From an uncultured Actinomycetes bacterium (lineage in GTDB: Bacteria > Actinomycetota > Thermoleophilia > Solirubrobacterales > 70-9), in the NCBI GenBank assembly GCA_937907435.1, contig CALCIA010000024.1:1-14056 (forward strand): a stretch of 14,056 nucleotides of DNA. The letters are read 5' to 3'. The notes beneath the pieces are model-generated. The model was not told where the DNA came from. It was given only the letters and a program-made list of their open reading frames with translations, and searched no databases. Of the stretch, positions 7,200 to 13,997 are shown one piece after another; the first letter of the stretch is position 1, and every line of letters starts with the position of its first letter. A program made the translations under genes and the position numbers.

Positions 7200-7930
7200 T
7201 AGGGCGCGCCGATCGCCTCGCCCGGGCGGGTGAAGACGATCTCCGGGATGTGACAGTTGGGGGAGACCTTCAGCAGGTAACGGACCGCCTCGCCGATGTC
7301 GGACGGGCGGATCATCGCCTCGGCGGGCACGGCCTCCCGGACGAACTCGGTCATGTCGGTGTCGACGAAGGCGGGGGCGAGGGCGGTGCAGGCGATACCT
7401 TCGCCGCCGACCTCGCGCTCGGTCGCGACGCTGAAGTTGACGACGGCGGCCTTGGTCGCGCCGTAGATGGAGAGCCAGGGCTGCCCGGACTTGCCGGCGA
7501 TCGAGGCGGTGTTGACGATCAGCGCCTTGCGGTGCTCGGCGCCGGCCTTGCGCAGCAGCGGCAGGCCCTCGCGCGTCCCGAGGATGATCGAGCGCAGGTT
7601 GACGGCCAGCTGCATGTCAAGGAACTTGGTCTGGATCTCGGCGAGCGGCGCGCCGATCCCGACGCCCGCGTTGTTGACCAGCACGTCGAGGCGCCCGTAG
7701 CGCTCCTCGTGCGCCGCGAAGACGGCCTTCAGCTGGTCCTCGTCGGAGACGTCGGCGGCGACGGTCTCGACTTCGTGCCCGGCCTCGCGCAGATGTGCGA
7801 CGGCGTCCTCCAGTTTCTCCGGGCGCCGCGCCGAGAGCGTCAGGCCGTGGCCTTCCTCCGCCAGCACCGCGGCGATCGCCAGTCCGATCCCGCCCGAGGC
7901 GCCCGTGATCAACGCAGCCCGCTCCGCCAT
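7199..7930 (-). CDS. short-chain dehydrogenase/reductase (classical SDR)
   Basis: A 243-aa Rossmann-fold NAD(P)-dependent oxidoreductase. The cofactor glycine motif TGASGGIG is at residues 9-16, NNAG at 86-89, and the catalytic tetrad is N111, S143, Y156 and K160 (SIYGATK). R35-R36 after the second strand suggests NADP(H) preference. The substrate cannot be deduced. The ATG at 7930 is chosen because of a well-placed GGAGGGAG and the correct Rossmann opening; the frame is open further upstream, but that would run into the divergent lipoprotein gene. The glycosyltransferase follows with a one-base overlap, making a coupled pair. The 46 bp to the divergent gene must hold promoters for both directions. 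Confidence 0.9.
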   Translation of the reverse strand: MAERAALITGASGGIGLAIAAVLAEEGHGLTLSARRPEKLEDAVAHLREAGHEVETVAADVSDEDQLKAVFAAHEERYGRLDVLVNNAGVGIGAPLAEIQTKFLDMQLAVNLRSIILGTREGLPLLRKAGAEHRKALIVNTASIAGKSGQPWLSIYGATKAAVVNFSVATEREVGGEGIACTALAPAFVDTDMTEFVREAVPAEAMIRPSDIGEAVRYLLKVSPNCHIPEIVFTRPGEAIGAP

Positions 7931-7937
7931 CCCATCA

Positions 7938-7945
7938 CTCCCTCC
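7938..7945 (-). promoter_or_regulatory. Shine-Dalgarno deciding the SDR start
   Basis: The minus strand reads GGAGGGAG, placed so that its GGAGGG core ends 9 nt before the ATG at 7930. This supports that start over in-frame starts further upstream. It stands out because several other genes in the window have no such site. Confidence 0.7.
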
Positions 7946-7976
7946 GCTCGACGACGGCGCCAGACTACCTGCGAAC

Positions 7977-9050
7977 ATGCCGCCGATGCGTGCCCCCCGT
8001 AACGCCCTGGGCCTCTTCTGCCTGCTCGCGTGCGGGGCGGTCCTCGTCGCGGGCTGCGGCGGCGGCTCGGACTCCGGGTCCCACGTCAACCCGGAAGCCG
8101 AGGCGGGGAAGAGCAGGCCGGCGCCGCCGAAGAGCGCCTTCCCGGCGCCGCAGGGCCGGACGCTCCTGAAGCTGTTCGAAGACGTCGCCGAAGTCCACCC
8201 GTCGGCGAAGATCACCCCCTCGGCGGAAGCCTTCTATCCCGGTCCCAACCGCTACCCGTTCCTGGTCAGCGAGAAAGACACCAAGGCGGGCACGGCGGGC
8301 AAGGAGATCCCCGACGCCGAAGTGGCGATCTACTACGCCAAGGTGCCCTCGAAGGCGGCGCAGGCGAAGGGGGAAGCGTTCAAGCAGCTCGCGGTCGGCC
8401 CGTTCCCGGCGCGGATCGAATCGCTGGCGACGCAGCCGCCCTTCCAGGGCAAGACGACGACCGAAAACCCCGACGTCGCCGGTGTCGTCTACTCCGCCGA
8501 GATCGACTTCCCGAGCAAGGGCGAATACCGTCCCCTGGCACTGATCAAAGAAAAGGACGGCTGGGCGAAGGTCGGCCTTCGAAGCATCAAAGTGGGTGAA
8601 TTCGCGAAGATTCCGCGACCAGGCGAGAAGGCGCCACTGATCCAGACCCCGACGGCGAAGAGCGTCGGCGGGAATCTCGCGGAACTGTCGACGAGGGTGC
8701 CGCCCGACACGCAGAACACGGTCAATTACGCGGAAGTCCTCGGAAAGGAACCGATCCTGCTCTTGTTTGCGACCCCCAAGTTCTGCCAGAGTCGGGTCTG
8801 CGGGCCCGTCGTCGACGTCGCCCAACAGGCCCAGCACGAATTCGAAGGCAAGGCGAACTTCATCCACATGGAGATCTACAACGAAAACGACCCGTCGAAA
8901 GGGGTGCGTCCCCAGGTGCGTCGATTCCACCTGCCTACCGAACCGTGGCTGTTCGCGATGAACGACGAAGGGATCGTGAGCGCGGCGATCGAGGGACCCT
9001 TCGGAACCAAGCTGATGCGTAAGACCGTCGAAAAGGTGATCGCCGAATGA
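7977..9050 (+). CDS. lipoprotein with C-terminal thioredoxin-like segment
   Basis: A 357-aa predicted lipoprotein. The N-terminus has a short basic region, a hydrophobic core and the lipobox VAGC with C27 as the lipidated cysteine, followed by a Gly/Ser-rich linker. The middle (about residues 50-240) has no motif I recognise. Near the C-terminus, PILLLFATPKFCQSRVCGP has C270 and C275 where thioredoxin-fold proteins carry their redox pair, but spaced CxxxxC. It is followed by strand-like FIHMEIY and a PTEPWLFAMNDEG segment (cis-Pro region), as in thioredoxin-like folds. It probably acts outside the membrane in thiol redox or metal handling; this is inference. The start could also be the ATG three codons downstream. 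The stop overlaps the HPt gene start by ATGA. Confidence 0.78.
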   Translation: MPPMRAPRNALGLFCLLACGAVLVAGCGGGSDSGSHVNPEAEAGKSRPAPPKSAFPAPQGRTLLKLFEDVAEVHPSAKITPSAEAFYPGPNRYPFLVSEKDTKAGTAGKEIPDAEVAIYYAKVPSKAAQAKGEAFKQLAVGPFPARIESLATQPPFQGKTTTENPDVAGVVYSAEIDFPSKGEYRPLALIKEKDGWAKVGLRSIKVGEFAKIPRPGEKAPLIQTPTAKSVGGNLAELSTRVPPDTQNTVNYAEVLGKEPILLLFATPKFCQSRVCGPVVDVAQQAQHEFEGKANFIHMEIYNENDPSKGVRPQVRRFHLPTEPWLFAMNDEGIVSAAIEGPFGTKLMRKTVEKVIAE

Positions 9051-9412
9051 GCGACAAAACCACCTCCGAGGACGAGCTGCTCGTCTCCTTCGCCGAGGAG
9101 GCGCGGCGCCGCTGCGACGTGATCTCGGCCGGGCTGGCGACCGCGACGACCGACTTCGAGACGATGCGGGCGGAAGCGCACGCGCTGCGCGGCACCGCCG
9201 GGGTGGTGGGACTGCGCCGGCTGGCGGAGCTCGCCGGGCTGATGGAGTCCGACCTCGCCGAAGCGAAGAAGACCGGCACGATCCGCGGCGGGCGCGACCA
9301 CCAGATCGCCGACGCGGCCAAGGCGCTCGCCGAGGGCGCCGCGGCGGCGGCGAAGGGCGAGGAAGAGCCGCCCGATGTCGGGCGCAGCCTCGCCCAGCTC
9401 TTCAGCGCCTGA
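9047..9412 (+). CDS. HPt (histidine phosphotransfer) domain protein
   Basis: A 121-aa, mostly helical stand-alone HPt protein. The phosphoacceptor motif AHALRGTAGVVGL (residues 44-56) has H45 in the HxLRG context typical of HPt domains, followed by LAELAGLMESDLAEAKK, the next helix of the four-helix bundle. It would relay phosphate between response-regulator receiver domains in a multistep phosphorelay. No histidine kinase or response regulator is nearby, so its partners are encoded elsewhere. Its ATG overlaps the stop of the thioredoxin-like lipoprotein gene (ATGA), and a cytoplasmic relay protein coupled to a lipoprotein is unusual. The C-terminal part is Ala/Lys/Glu-rich. Confidence 0.82.
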   Translation: MSDKTTSEDELLVSFAEEARRRCDVISAGLATATTDFETMRAEAHALRGTAGVVGLRRLAELAGLMESDLAEAKKTGTIRGGRDHQIADAAKALAEGAAAAAKGEEEPPDVGRSLAQLFSA

Positions 9413-9433
9413 GCGGCGCCCGGTCGTCACCCC

Positions 9434-10003
9434 GTGTCCCTGCGCGCCTCGCTGACCCTGCTCGTGCTCCTCGCCGCTGTCGTCGTGGCGGGATGCGGCG
9501 GCGGCTCGGGTGACCAGACGGCCACCGTCGGCGACGAGACGATCACGGTGCCGAGCGACACCCACGGCGTCTACGGCGAACTGGAAGCGATCCTCGCCCA
9601 GCTGCCCTACGAGGCCTGGTACGCGAAGTGCGTCGTCGCCCAGGTCAAGAAGAACCTCGGCCCGGCGGGAGCCGAAGCACTTGCCAAGCTTCCCGAAGAC
9701 GAACGCGACGAAAAGGCGATGCAGATCACCTCGCGGGCCGGCCCCGTCTGTGAAGCCCGGCATCACCTGCCGGTGGTCGACCCGAACGCCTCGCGCAAGA
9801 AACTGGACCTCCTCCGTGCCGGCTACGTCTCCTCGATGAAGGCCGTCGCCGAATCCAAAGGCGCCACCGCAGAGCAGGCCGCCTGCGTCGAACGGGGCTT
9901 CGAGGACCTCTCGGACGACGAACTGATCGCCGTCATCAACGGCGCCAAGACCGTCCGCGAAGGCATACTTCTCTCAGTCTTCAAGCCCTGCGCCACGGGA
10001 TAG
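9434..10003 (+). CDS. small Cys-rich lipoprotein of unknown function
   Basis: A 189-aa predicted lipoprotein with a classical lipobox VAGC (C21) after a hydrophobic stretch, then a GGGSG linker. The mature part contains four cysteines in the contexts YAKC, GPVC, AAC and KPC, spaced through an all-helical-looking domain, which suggests two disulfides. I do not recognise the family. The start is a GTG at 9434 with no Shine-Dalgarno, 21 bp after the HPt stop, so it is likely co-transcribed with the two upstream genes. Sharing an operon with a thioredoxin-like lipoprotein makes a redox-substrate relationship possible. It ends 23 bp before a tRNA gene. Confidence 0.8.
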   Translation: MSLRASLTLLVLLAAVVVAGCGGGSGDQTATVGDETITVPSDTHGVYGELEAILAQLPYEAWYAKCVVAQVKKNLGPAGAEALAKLPEDERDEKAMQITSRAGPVCEARHHLPVVDPNASRKKLDLLRAGYVSSMKAVAESKGATAEQAACVERGFEDLSDDELIAVINGAKTVREGILLSVFKPCATG

Positions 10004-10026
10004 CCGTAGAGCAGGGCGCGAAGCCC

Positions 10027-10100
10027 GGGGCGGTAGCTCAGTTGGTCAGAGCACGGGACTCATAATCCCTTGGTCGCTGGTTCGAGTCCAGCCCGCCCCA
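10027..10100 (+). tRNA. tRNA with CAT anticodon (elongator Met or lysidine Ile2)
   Basis: A 74-nt cloverleaf. Acceptor GGGGCGG (10027-10033) pairs with CCGCCCC (10093-10099), with discriminator A at 10100. The anticodon loop is CTCATAA, and the T-arm is GCTGG-TTCGAGT-CCAGC. The variable and T-arm segment resembles E. coli tRNA-Ile2 as I remember it as much as elongator Met, so the amino acid is left open; the initiator type is excluded by the fully paired acceptor. The first anticodon-stem pair is a C-T mismatch. CCA is not encoded. Confidence 0.9.
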
Positions 10101-10113
10101 TTCAGCCCGCCCA

Positions 10114-10692
10114 TCAGCTGAGCACGCGGTAGCGCAGGTGGGTCACGCCCGGCCCTTCCACGTTCCGCGTCAGCTCGAACTCGTGCGGCTCGGCGCCGAT
10201 GCCTTCGAAGAGGCGGCGGCCTTCGCCGAGGATCGTGGGGACGAGGTGCAGTTGGACCTCGTCGAGGACCCCGGCAGACAGGGCGGCCGCCGCGGCGCCG
10301 ACCCCGTGGACGAGGACGTCGCGGTCGCCCGCCGCCGCTTTGGCGCGGGCCATGGCCTCGGCGACGTCGTCGAGGACCGTGATCAGCGGCCACTGCTCCA
10401 CGTCGGCCGCGGTCCTGGTGCGGGAGAGGATGAAGATCGGGACGCCGTCGTGGTGGTCGCCGTCCCACCAGCCCGCCGGCTCGACCGTGCCGCGCCCCGC
10501 GACCACCGCGCCGGTCCCCATCAGTTCGCCCATCACCTGGGCGTTGACCCCCTCGGGGTCGGCTTCGGCGTCCTCGCGGAACCACCAATGCAGCCGCCGG
10601 CCGTTGTCGCCGAGGCCGTTGTCGGGGGTCTCGTTCGGCCCGCAGACGAAACCGTCGAGGGACACCGACATGTCCAACACGCTCCTACCCAT
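10114..10692 (-). CDS. dihydrofolate reductase-like / RibD C-terminal domain reductase
   Basis: A 192-aa protein of the RibD_C/DHFR-like fold, an NADPH-dependent reductase family. It shows the opening VLDMSVSLDGFVCGPNE, the central VVAGRGTVEPAGWW, the pyridine-nucleotide segment DVLVHGVGAAAAALSAGVLDE and the terminal strand LVPTILGEGRRLFEG, all typical of the family. True folate reduction or riboflavin synthesis is unlikely to be assignable; many members are orphan reductases. The ATG at 10692 is chosen because of a strong AGGAGG 7 nt upstream, although the frame is open to 10887, through palindromic repeat copy B. It is convergent with the CAT tRNA gene, only 13 bp away. Confidence 0.88.
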   Translation of the reverse strand: MGRSVLDMSVSLDGFVCGPNETPDNGLGDNGRRLHWWFREDAEADPEGVNAQVMGELMGTGAVVAGRGTVEPAGWWDGDHHDGVPIFILSRTRTAADVEQWPLITVLDDVAEAMARAKAAAGDRDVLVHGVGAAAAALSAGVLDEVQLHLVPTILGEGRRLFEGIGAEPHEFELTRNVEGPGVTHLRYRVLS

Positions 10693-10697
10693 CGCTT

Positions 10698-10705
10698 CTC
10701 CTCCT
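10698..10705 (-). promoter_or_regulatory. Shine-Dalgarno deciding the reductase start
   Basis: The minus strand reads AGGAGGAG, with AGGAGG ending 7 nt before the ATG at 10692. This argues against the longer open frame that runs through the palindromic repeat upstream. Confidence 0.75.
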
Positions 10706-10818
10706 GGCGTCGATCGGCGCGTCCTCCGCACCGCATTTACCCAGACGACGAACCGGCGGCGCCGAAATCGACAGGGTTCCGTCGGGGTCCGGTGCCACTT
10801 CGGCCGGTACCCACCGGT

Positions 10819-10861
10819 GAGTTCGCAGAAATCCGCGGATAGCGCGGAGAACTGCGAACTC
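10819..10861 (+). repeat. 43-nt compound palindrome, copy B
   Basis: Same plan and orientation as the copy at 1059-1101: outer arms GAGTTCGCA (10819-10827) and TGCGAACTC (10853-10861), inner stem TCCGCG (10832-10837) and CGCGGA (10843-10848), loop GATAG. The outer arms, inner 5-bp core and loop are identical to copy A. The sixth inner pair is T-A here and G-C in copy A, a compensatory change that supports a folded structure. Five T follow at 10865-10869, but no plus-strand gene leads into it. It lies between a 77-aa gene and the reductase gene, both on the minus strand. Confidence 0.85.
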
Positions 10862-10917
10862 ATCTTTTTGACCGGCCCCGCGGTCACCCCGGGTCGGCCG
10901 GGTCGGCCCTGGACCCG

Positions 10918-11151
10918 CTACTTCGTCTCGGGCTGGAGGCGCAGTTGGCGGCGGGGGGCGGCGTAGGTGATGCGAAGGTTCAGCTCGGGCTGCTCGGCGG
11001 GCCAGGCTTCGTAGACGCCGGGCTGTTCCTCGAGCGGGCGGGAGGACGCGACGGCGACGATGGCGTGTTCGGCCGTTTCGGCCGTGACCTGGTGCAGCTC
11101 GCGTTCCCGGTGGCGCCGCCGCTCCCACGCGGCTACGACGAAGTTCCGCAT
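10918..11151 (-). CDS. hypothetical protein, 77 aa
   Basis: I do not recognise this family. The N-terminal third is highly charged (ERRRHRERELHQ), the centre is EHAIVAVASSRPLEE, and the C-terminus ITYAAPRRQLRLQPETK is strand-like. It has no signal peptide or membrane segment. Third codon positions are almost all G or C, as in the surrounding genes, which supports real coding. The start ATG at 11151 has no Shine-Dalgarno but has TAGAGT 8 nt upstream, matching the leaderless pattern seen elsewhere. A plus-strand frame overlapping it is judged a shadow. Confidence 0.62.
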   Translation of the reverse strand: MRNFVVAAWERRRHRERELHQVTAETAEHAIVAVASSRPLEEQPGVYEAWPAEQPELNLRITYAAPRRQLRLQPETK

Positions 11152-11159
11152 GGGCGGGC

Positions 11160-11165
11160 ACTCTA
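11160..11165 (-). promoter_or_regulatory. candidate -10 element for the 77-aa gene
   Basis: The minus strand reads TAGAGT, a full TAnnnT match, 8 nt before the ATG at 11151, with no Shine-Dalgarno between. An AT-rich patch lies about 17 nt further upstream (plus 11179-11188) and may serve as the -35 or upstream region. Confidence 0.4.
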
Positions 11166-11222
11166 CCCGTTGTGGCGGATTATTTAACTGACGTTTGTTC
11201 GGCTAATTTCGCGCAGTCGGCA

Positions 11223-11390
11223 CTATTTCTCCTCTTCTTCGGCCGCGCCGATGCCGAGCATCACGGCGAGCAGCCCGCAGGAGAGGACGAGGATCACGCA
11301 GCCGATCGCCACGAAGGCGCCGGTCGCGAACCCGAGGAGGCCGACGACAGCTAGGACGAGCGCAACAACGATGGTGACGTTGCGACGCAT
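11223..11390 (-). CDS. small two-helix membrane protein, 55 aa
   Basis: A short gene with start ATG at 11390 and stop TAG at 11223-11225. The protein opens MRRN, then has two hydrophobic stretches (about residues 5-23 and 26-48) separated by a short Thr-Gly-Ala turn, and ends in an acidic EEEEK tail. Such a hairpin would sit in the cytoplasmic membrane with both ends probably inside. Third positions are mostly G/C. TAAGAT lies 6 nt upstream, identical to the hexamer before dgt. It is divergent from the CapA-type gene, with 47 bp between starts. Function is unknown; C31 and C38 lie in the second helix. Confidence 0.65.
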   Translation of the reverse strand: MRRNVTIVVALVLAVVGLLGFATGAFVAIGCVILVLSCGLLAVMLGIGAAEEEEK

Positions 11391-11396
11391 CGGCCG

Positions 11397-11402
11397 ATCT
11401 TA
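11397..11402 (-). promoter_or_regulatory. candidate -10 element for the 55-aa membrane protein gene
   Basis: The minus strand reads TAAGAT 6 nt before the ATG at 11390, the same hexamer as 7 nt before dgt. It lies in the 47-bp divergent gap shared with the CapA-type gene, so the two promoters would overlap or be closely spaced. Confidence 0.4.
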
Positions 11403-11437
11403 TGGGTTTGGGGTCCTCGCCTGATTCGATACGGCGG

Positions 11438-12514
11438 ATGCGACGCGTCGCCGCGACAGCCTTCGCCGCCCTGGTGGGCCTGGCTCCCTGCGCGTCCGTC
11501 GCGCACGCGCAGGGCGAAACCGGCAAGAAACCGCGGCCCGACCACGTGCGTCCCGGCGTCACCTTCGCCGCGGTCGGCGACACGATGCTCGGCAACAGCC
11601 CGGAACTCCCCGCCGACCCCGGCTCCTACCTCGATGCCGTGAAGGGGCAGCTCCGCGGCGACGTCGTCTTCGGCAACCTCGAGGGGACCCTCACCGACGT
11701 CACCGCCTCGCCGAAGTGCGGCGGCGCCTCCGGCGGCGACTGCTACGCCTTCCGCACGCCGCCGAGCTACGCCCGCCACCTCGCCGCCGCCGGGTTCACG
11801 GTGATGAGCGACGCCAACAACCACTCCTACGACTTCGGCCAGGCGGGCCTGGAACAGACGATTGTCGCGCTGCACCGGGCGGGGATCGCCCAGACCGGCC
11901 TGCCCGGCGAGATCACCGTGGTGAAGGCGAGCGGGGAGAAGGTCGCCTTCGTCGGCTTCGCGCCCTACTCGCTGACCGCGTCGCTGCTCGACCTCCCGGC
12001 CGCCCGCAAGCTGATCCGCCGCGCGGCGCGGCGGGCCAAGATCGTCGTCGTCACGATCCACGCGGGCGCCGAGGGGTCGGACGCACAGCACGTCACCGGC
12101 GCCGAGGAGCACTACCTCGGCGAGGATCGCGGCAACCCGCGGCGGTTCGCGCGGATGGCGGTCCGCTCGGGCGCCGACCTCGTCCTCGGCTCGGGACCGC
12201 ACGTCCTGCGCGGCATCGAGATCTACCGCGACCGCCTGATCGCCTACAGCCTCGGCAACTTCAGCGGCTTCCACAACTTCGCCACGGCGGGCGTGCTGGG
12301 CGCCTCGGCGGTGCTCCACGTGACCCTGGGCCCCGACGGTGCGCTCCGCTCCGGGCGCGTGGCCTCGGTGCGGCTGGTCGACGCCGGCCGCCCGGTCCCG
12401 GACCCGAGCGGCGAAGGCGCGCGGCTGATCCGCCAGCTCTCCCGCGAGGATCTGGGCCACGGCGCCGCGCGGATCGGCGGCAAGGGCCGCATCCTCGGCA
12501 AGGTGGGGGAATAG
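11438..12514 (+). CDS. CapA family (PGA_cap metallophosphoesterase-like) secreted protein
   Basis: A 358-aa protein with a Sec-type signal peptide (MRR, hydrophobic core, cleavage near VAHAQ at 21-25) and a CapA/YwtB-type calcineurin-like domain. Landmarks: AAVGDTMLG with D48, GNLEG at 79-83, ANNHSYDFG with N127-N128-H129, the HAGAE site at 208-212, GSGPHVLRG with H255, and YSLGNF near residue 270. Family members take part in poly-gamma-glutamate or related cell-surface polymer processing; the other cap genes are absent here, so the specific substrate is unknown. The ATG at 11438 is chosen because it gives a proper signal peptide; an ATG at 11402 would add 12 non-signal residues and overlap the divergent promoter. 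The hydrolase gene starts 4 bp downstream. Confidence 0.88.
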   Translation: MRRVAATAFAALVGLAPCASVAHAQGETGKKPRPDHVRPGVTFAAVGDTMLGNSPELPADPGSYLDAVKGQLRGDVVFGNLEGTLTDVTASPKCGGASGGDCYAFRTPPSYARHLAAAGFTVMSDANNHSYDFGQAGLEQTIVALHRAGIAQTGLPGEITVVKASGEKVAFVGFAPYSLTASLLDLPAARKLIRRAARRAKIVVVTIHAGAEGSDAQHVTGAEEHYLGEDRGNPRRFARMAVRSGADLVLGSGPHVLRGIEIYRDRLIAYSLGNFSGFHNFATAGVLGASAVLHVTLGPDGALRSGRVASVRLVDAGRPVPDPSGEGARLIRQLSREDLGHGAARIGGKGRILGKVGE

Positions 12515-12518
12515 GTTG

Positions 12519-13955
12519 GTGGCGATGCCGAAGCGCGCCCGTCACCTCGCCGGCTTCCTGGCGGTGCTCGCACTGGCGCTTGCCGCGTGCGCCGGAGCGG
12601 CGCTCGCGGCGCCGACCGCCGCTCCCTCGCCCGCCGCCGAACCGGCCCCGTTGCACCCGAAGCTCCACCGCTGCGACCTCGGCATGCCGCGCCCCTTCCG
12701 CTGTGGTCACATCACGGTCCCGATGCTGCGCTCCGACCCGGCGCTCGGCCAGACCAAGGTCGCCTTCGCGATCCGCCACCGCCGCGACACGAGCCGGCCC
12801 AGCCTGGGGACGATCTTCGCGATGGACGGCGGCCCCGGCTACGCCTCGACCGCGAAGCCCTACGCCGCCTCGCTGGTCGCCGCGCTCGGGCCGATCCTGC
12901 GCCGCCGTGATCTCGTCCTCTACGACATGCGCGGCACCGGCCTCTCCGACGCGGTCGACTGCCCGGCGCTGCAGGGCGGGCTGATCCAGGAACCGATCGC
13001 GATCGGCGAGTGCGCCAACCAGCTCGGCCCGACCTACGCGGGCTACACCTCCGCCGAAGCGGCCGAAGACATGAACCAGCTCCGCCGGGCCCTCGGCCTC
13101 GGCAAGATCTTCTTCTACGGCGACTCCTACGGGACGTTCTTCGGCCAGGCCTACGCCGTCCGCCATCCGGGCACCCTCCGCGGCCTGATCCTCGACTCCG
13201 CCTATCCCGGCGACGACCCCTACTACCGCACGCTCCTGCCCGCCGGCCTCCACGGCCTGCGCCTCACCTGCCGCTACGCGCCGAGCTGCGGCGGCGACCC
13301 GGTGGCGCGCCTCGCCCGCGTCGTCGGCGCCTTCCACCGGGAAGGGCGCTCGACCGAGCCGCTGATCGGCTTCCTGCTCGAGGCGGGGACGCTGGCGCCG
13401 CGCTCCTACCTCAGTCTGGACGACGGCGACCGCCGCTTCCTCGCCGGCGACCCCCGTCGCCTCAACCGCCTGCTCGCCCCGGGGCCGGCGGGCGAAAAGC
13501 TGAGCGAATACAGCAACGGTCTGGCGATCGCGGTCGAATGCAACGACTACAAGACCCTCTGGGACAAAAGCGCCCCGTTCTCGCAACGGATCGCCGAACT
13601 CTCCGCCTCTGTGCGCAAGCTCCCGCGCGACTTCTTCGCGCCCTTCGGCCGCAAGGAGTATCTGCTGTCCTCGGCCGCCCGCCTCACCCCGTGCCTCTAC
13701 TGGCCCGCGCCGCCCGCCGGCGGCCTCCCGCCCGCGATCCCGAGCGACTGGCGCGCCCCCCGCACCTTCCCGACCCTGATCACCGCGGGCCAGGTCGACG
13801 ACGTGACCTCGGTCCGCGAGGCGCACCAGGTCCAGGCGCGCTTCCCCCGCTCACGGCTCTACATAGTCCCCGACCGCGGCCACGTTTCGAGCCTCTACTT
13901 CCCGTTCAGTTCGCCCGCGGTCGGGGTGATCCGGCGGTTCATCGCTTCGCATTGA
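12519..13955 (+). CDS. secreted alpha/beta hydrolase, S33 (tripeptidyl aminopeptidase-like)
   Basis: A 478-aa exported hydrolase. The N-terminus has a hydrophobic signal with a possible lipobox LAAC and a following ALAAP cleavage site, so lipoprotein and secreted forms are both possible. Catalytic features in order: an oxyanion-type MDGGPGYAS, the LYDMRGTGLSD strand, the nucleophile elbow GDSYG with S203, a conserved AVECNDY, the acid D427 (or D428) in AGQVDDVTS, and H455 in PDRGHVSS. This layout matches Streptomyces-type tripeptidyl aminopeptidases of family S33. A GGGGGA 8 nt upstream favours the GTG at 12519; TTG 12516 and ATG 12525 are alternatives. It is probably co-transcribed with the CapA-type gene. 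Confidence 0.88.
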   Translation: MAMPKRARHLAGFLAVLALALAACAGAALAAPTAAPSPAAEPAPLHPKLHRCDLGMPRPFRCGHITVPMLRSDPALGQTKVAFAIRHRRDTSRPSLGTIFAMDGGPGYASTAKPYAASLVAALGPILRRRDLVLYDMRGTGLSDAVDCPALQGGLIQEPIAIGECANQLGPTYAGYTSAEAAEDMNQLRRALGLGKIFFYGDSYGTFFGQAYAVRHPGTLRGLILDSAYPGDDPYYRTLLPAGLHGLRLTCRYAPSCGGDPVARLARVVGAFHREGRSTEPLIGFLLEAGTLAPRSYLSLDDGDRRFLAGDPRRLNRLLAPGPAGEKLSEYSNGLAIAVECNDYKTLWDKSAPFSQRIAELSASVRKLPRDFFAPFGRKEYLLSSAARLTPCLYWPAPPAGGLPPAIPSDWRAPRTFPTLITAGQVDDVTSVREAHQVQARFPRSRLYIVPDRGHVSSLYFPFSSPAVGVIRRFIASH

Positions 13956-13958
13956 GGT

Positions 13959-13997
13959 GGGTGTGGGCGGTGGGGGTCCGGGCGGGGGTCCGGGGGG
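13959..13997 (+). repeat. G-rich tract with tandem 12-bp repeat, G-quadruplex candidate
   Basis: This begins 4 nt after the hydrolase stop. It contains five or more runs of three or more G with short spacers, and GGGGGTCCGGG occurs at 13972-13982 and again at 13984-13994. A GGGGGTCC fragment recurs at 14033-14040. The G-runs are on the coding strand, so they would be in the 3' end of the mRNA. There is no T-run. Confidence 0.55.

Noticed and set aside
5985..7202. Plus-strand frame opposite the glycosyltransferase (405 codons)
   Set aside because: Gly/Arg/Asp-rich translation without motifs, while the minus strand carries HGGHGT and other GT1 hallmarks.
10819..10869. Palindrome copy B plus T5 as an ordinary intrinsic terminator
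   Set aside because: No plus-strand gene transcribes into it, and copy A with the same stem has no T-run, so the shared feature is the palindrome and not termination.
10693..10887. N-terminal extension of the reductase gene through repeat copy B
   Set aside because: A strong Shine-Dalgarno and the family-typical opening both place the start at 10692.
12261..13826. Minus-strand frame opposite the CapA and hydrolase genes (521 codons)
   Set aside because: It spans two clear plus-strand genes with signal peptides and catalytic motifs; it is a mirror frame caused by high GC.
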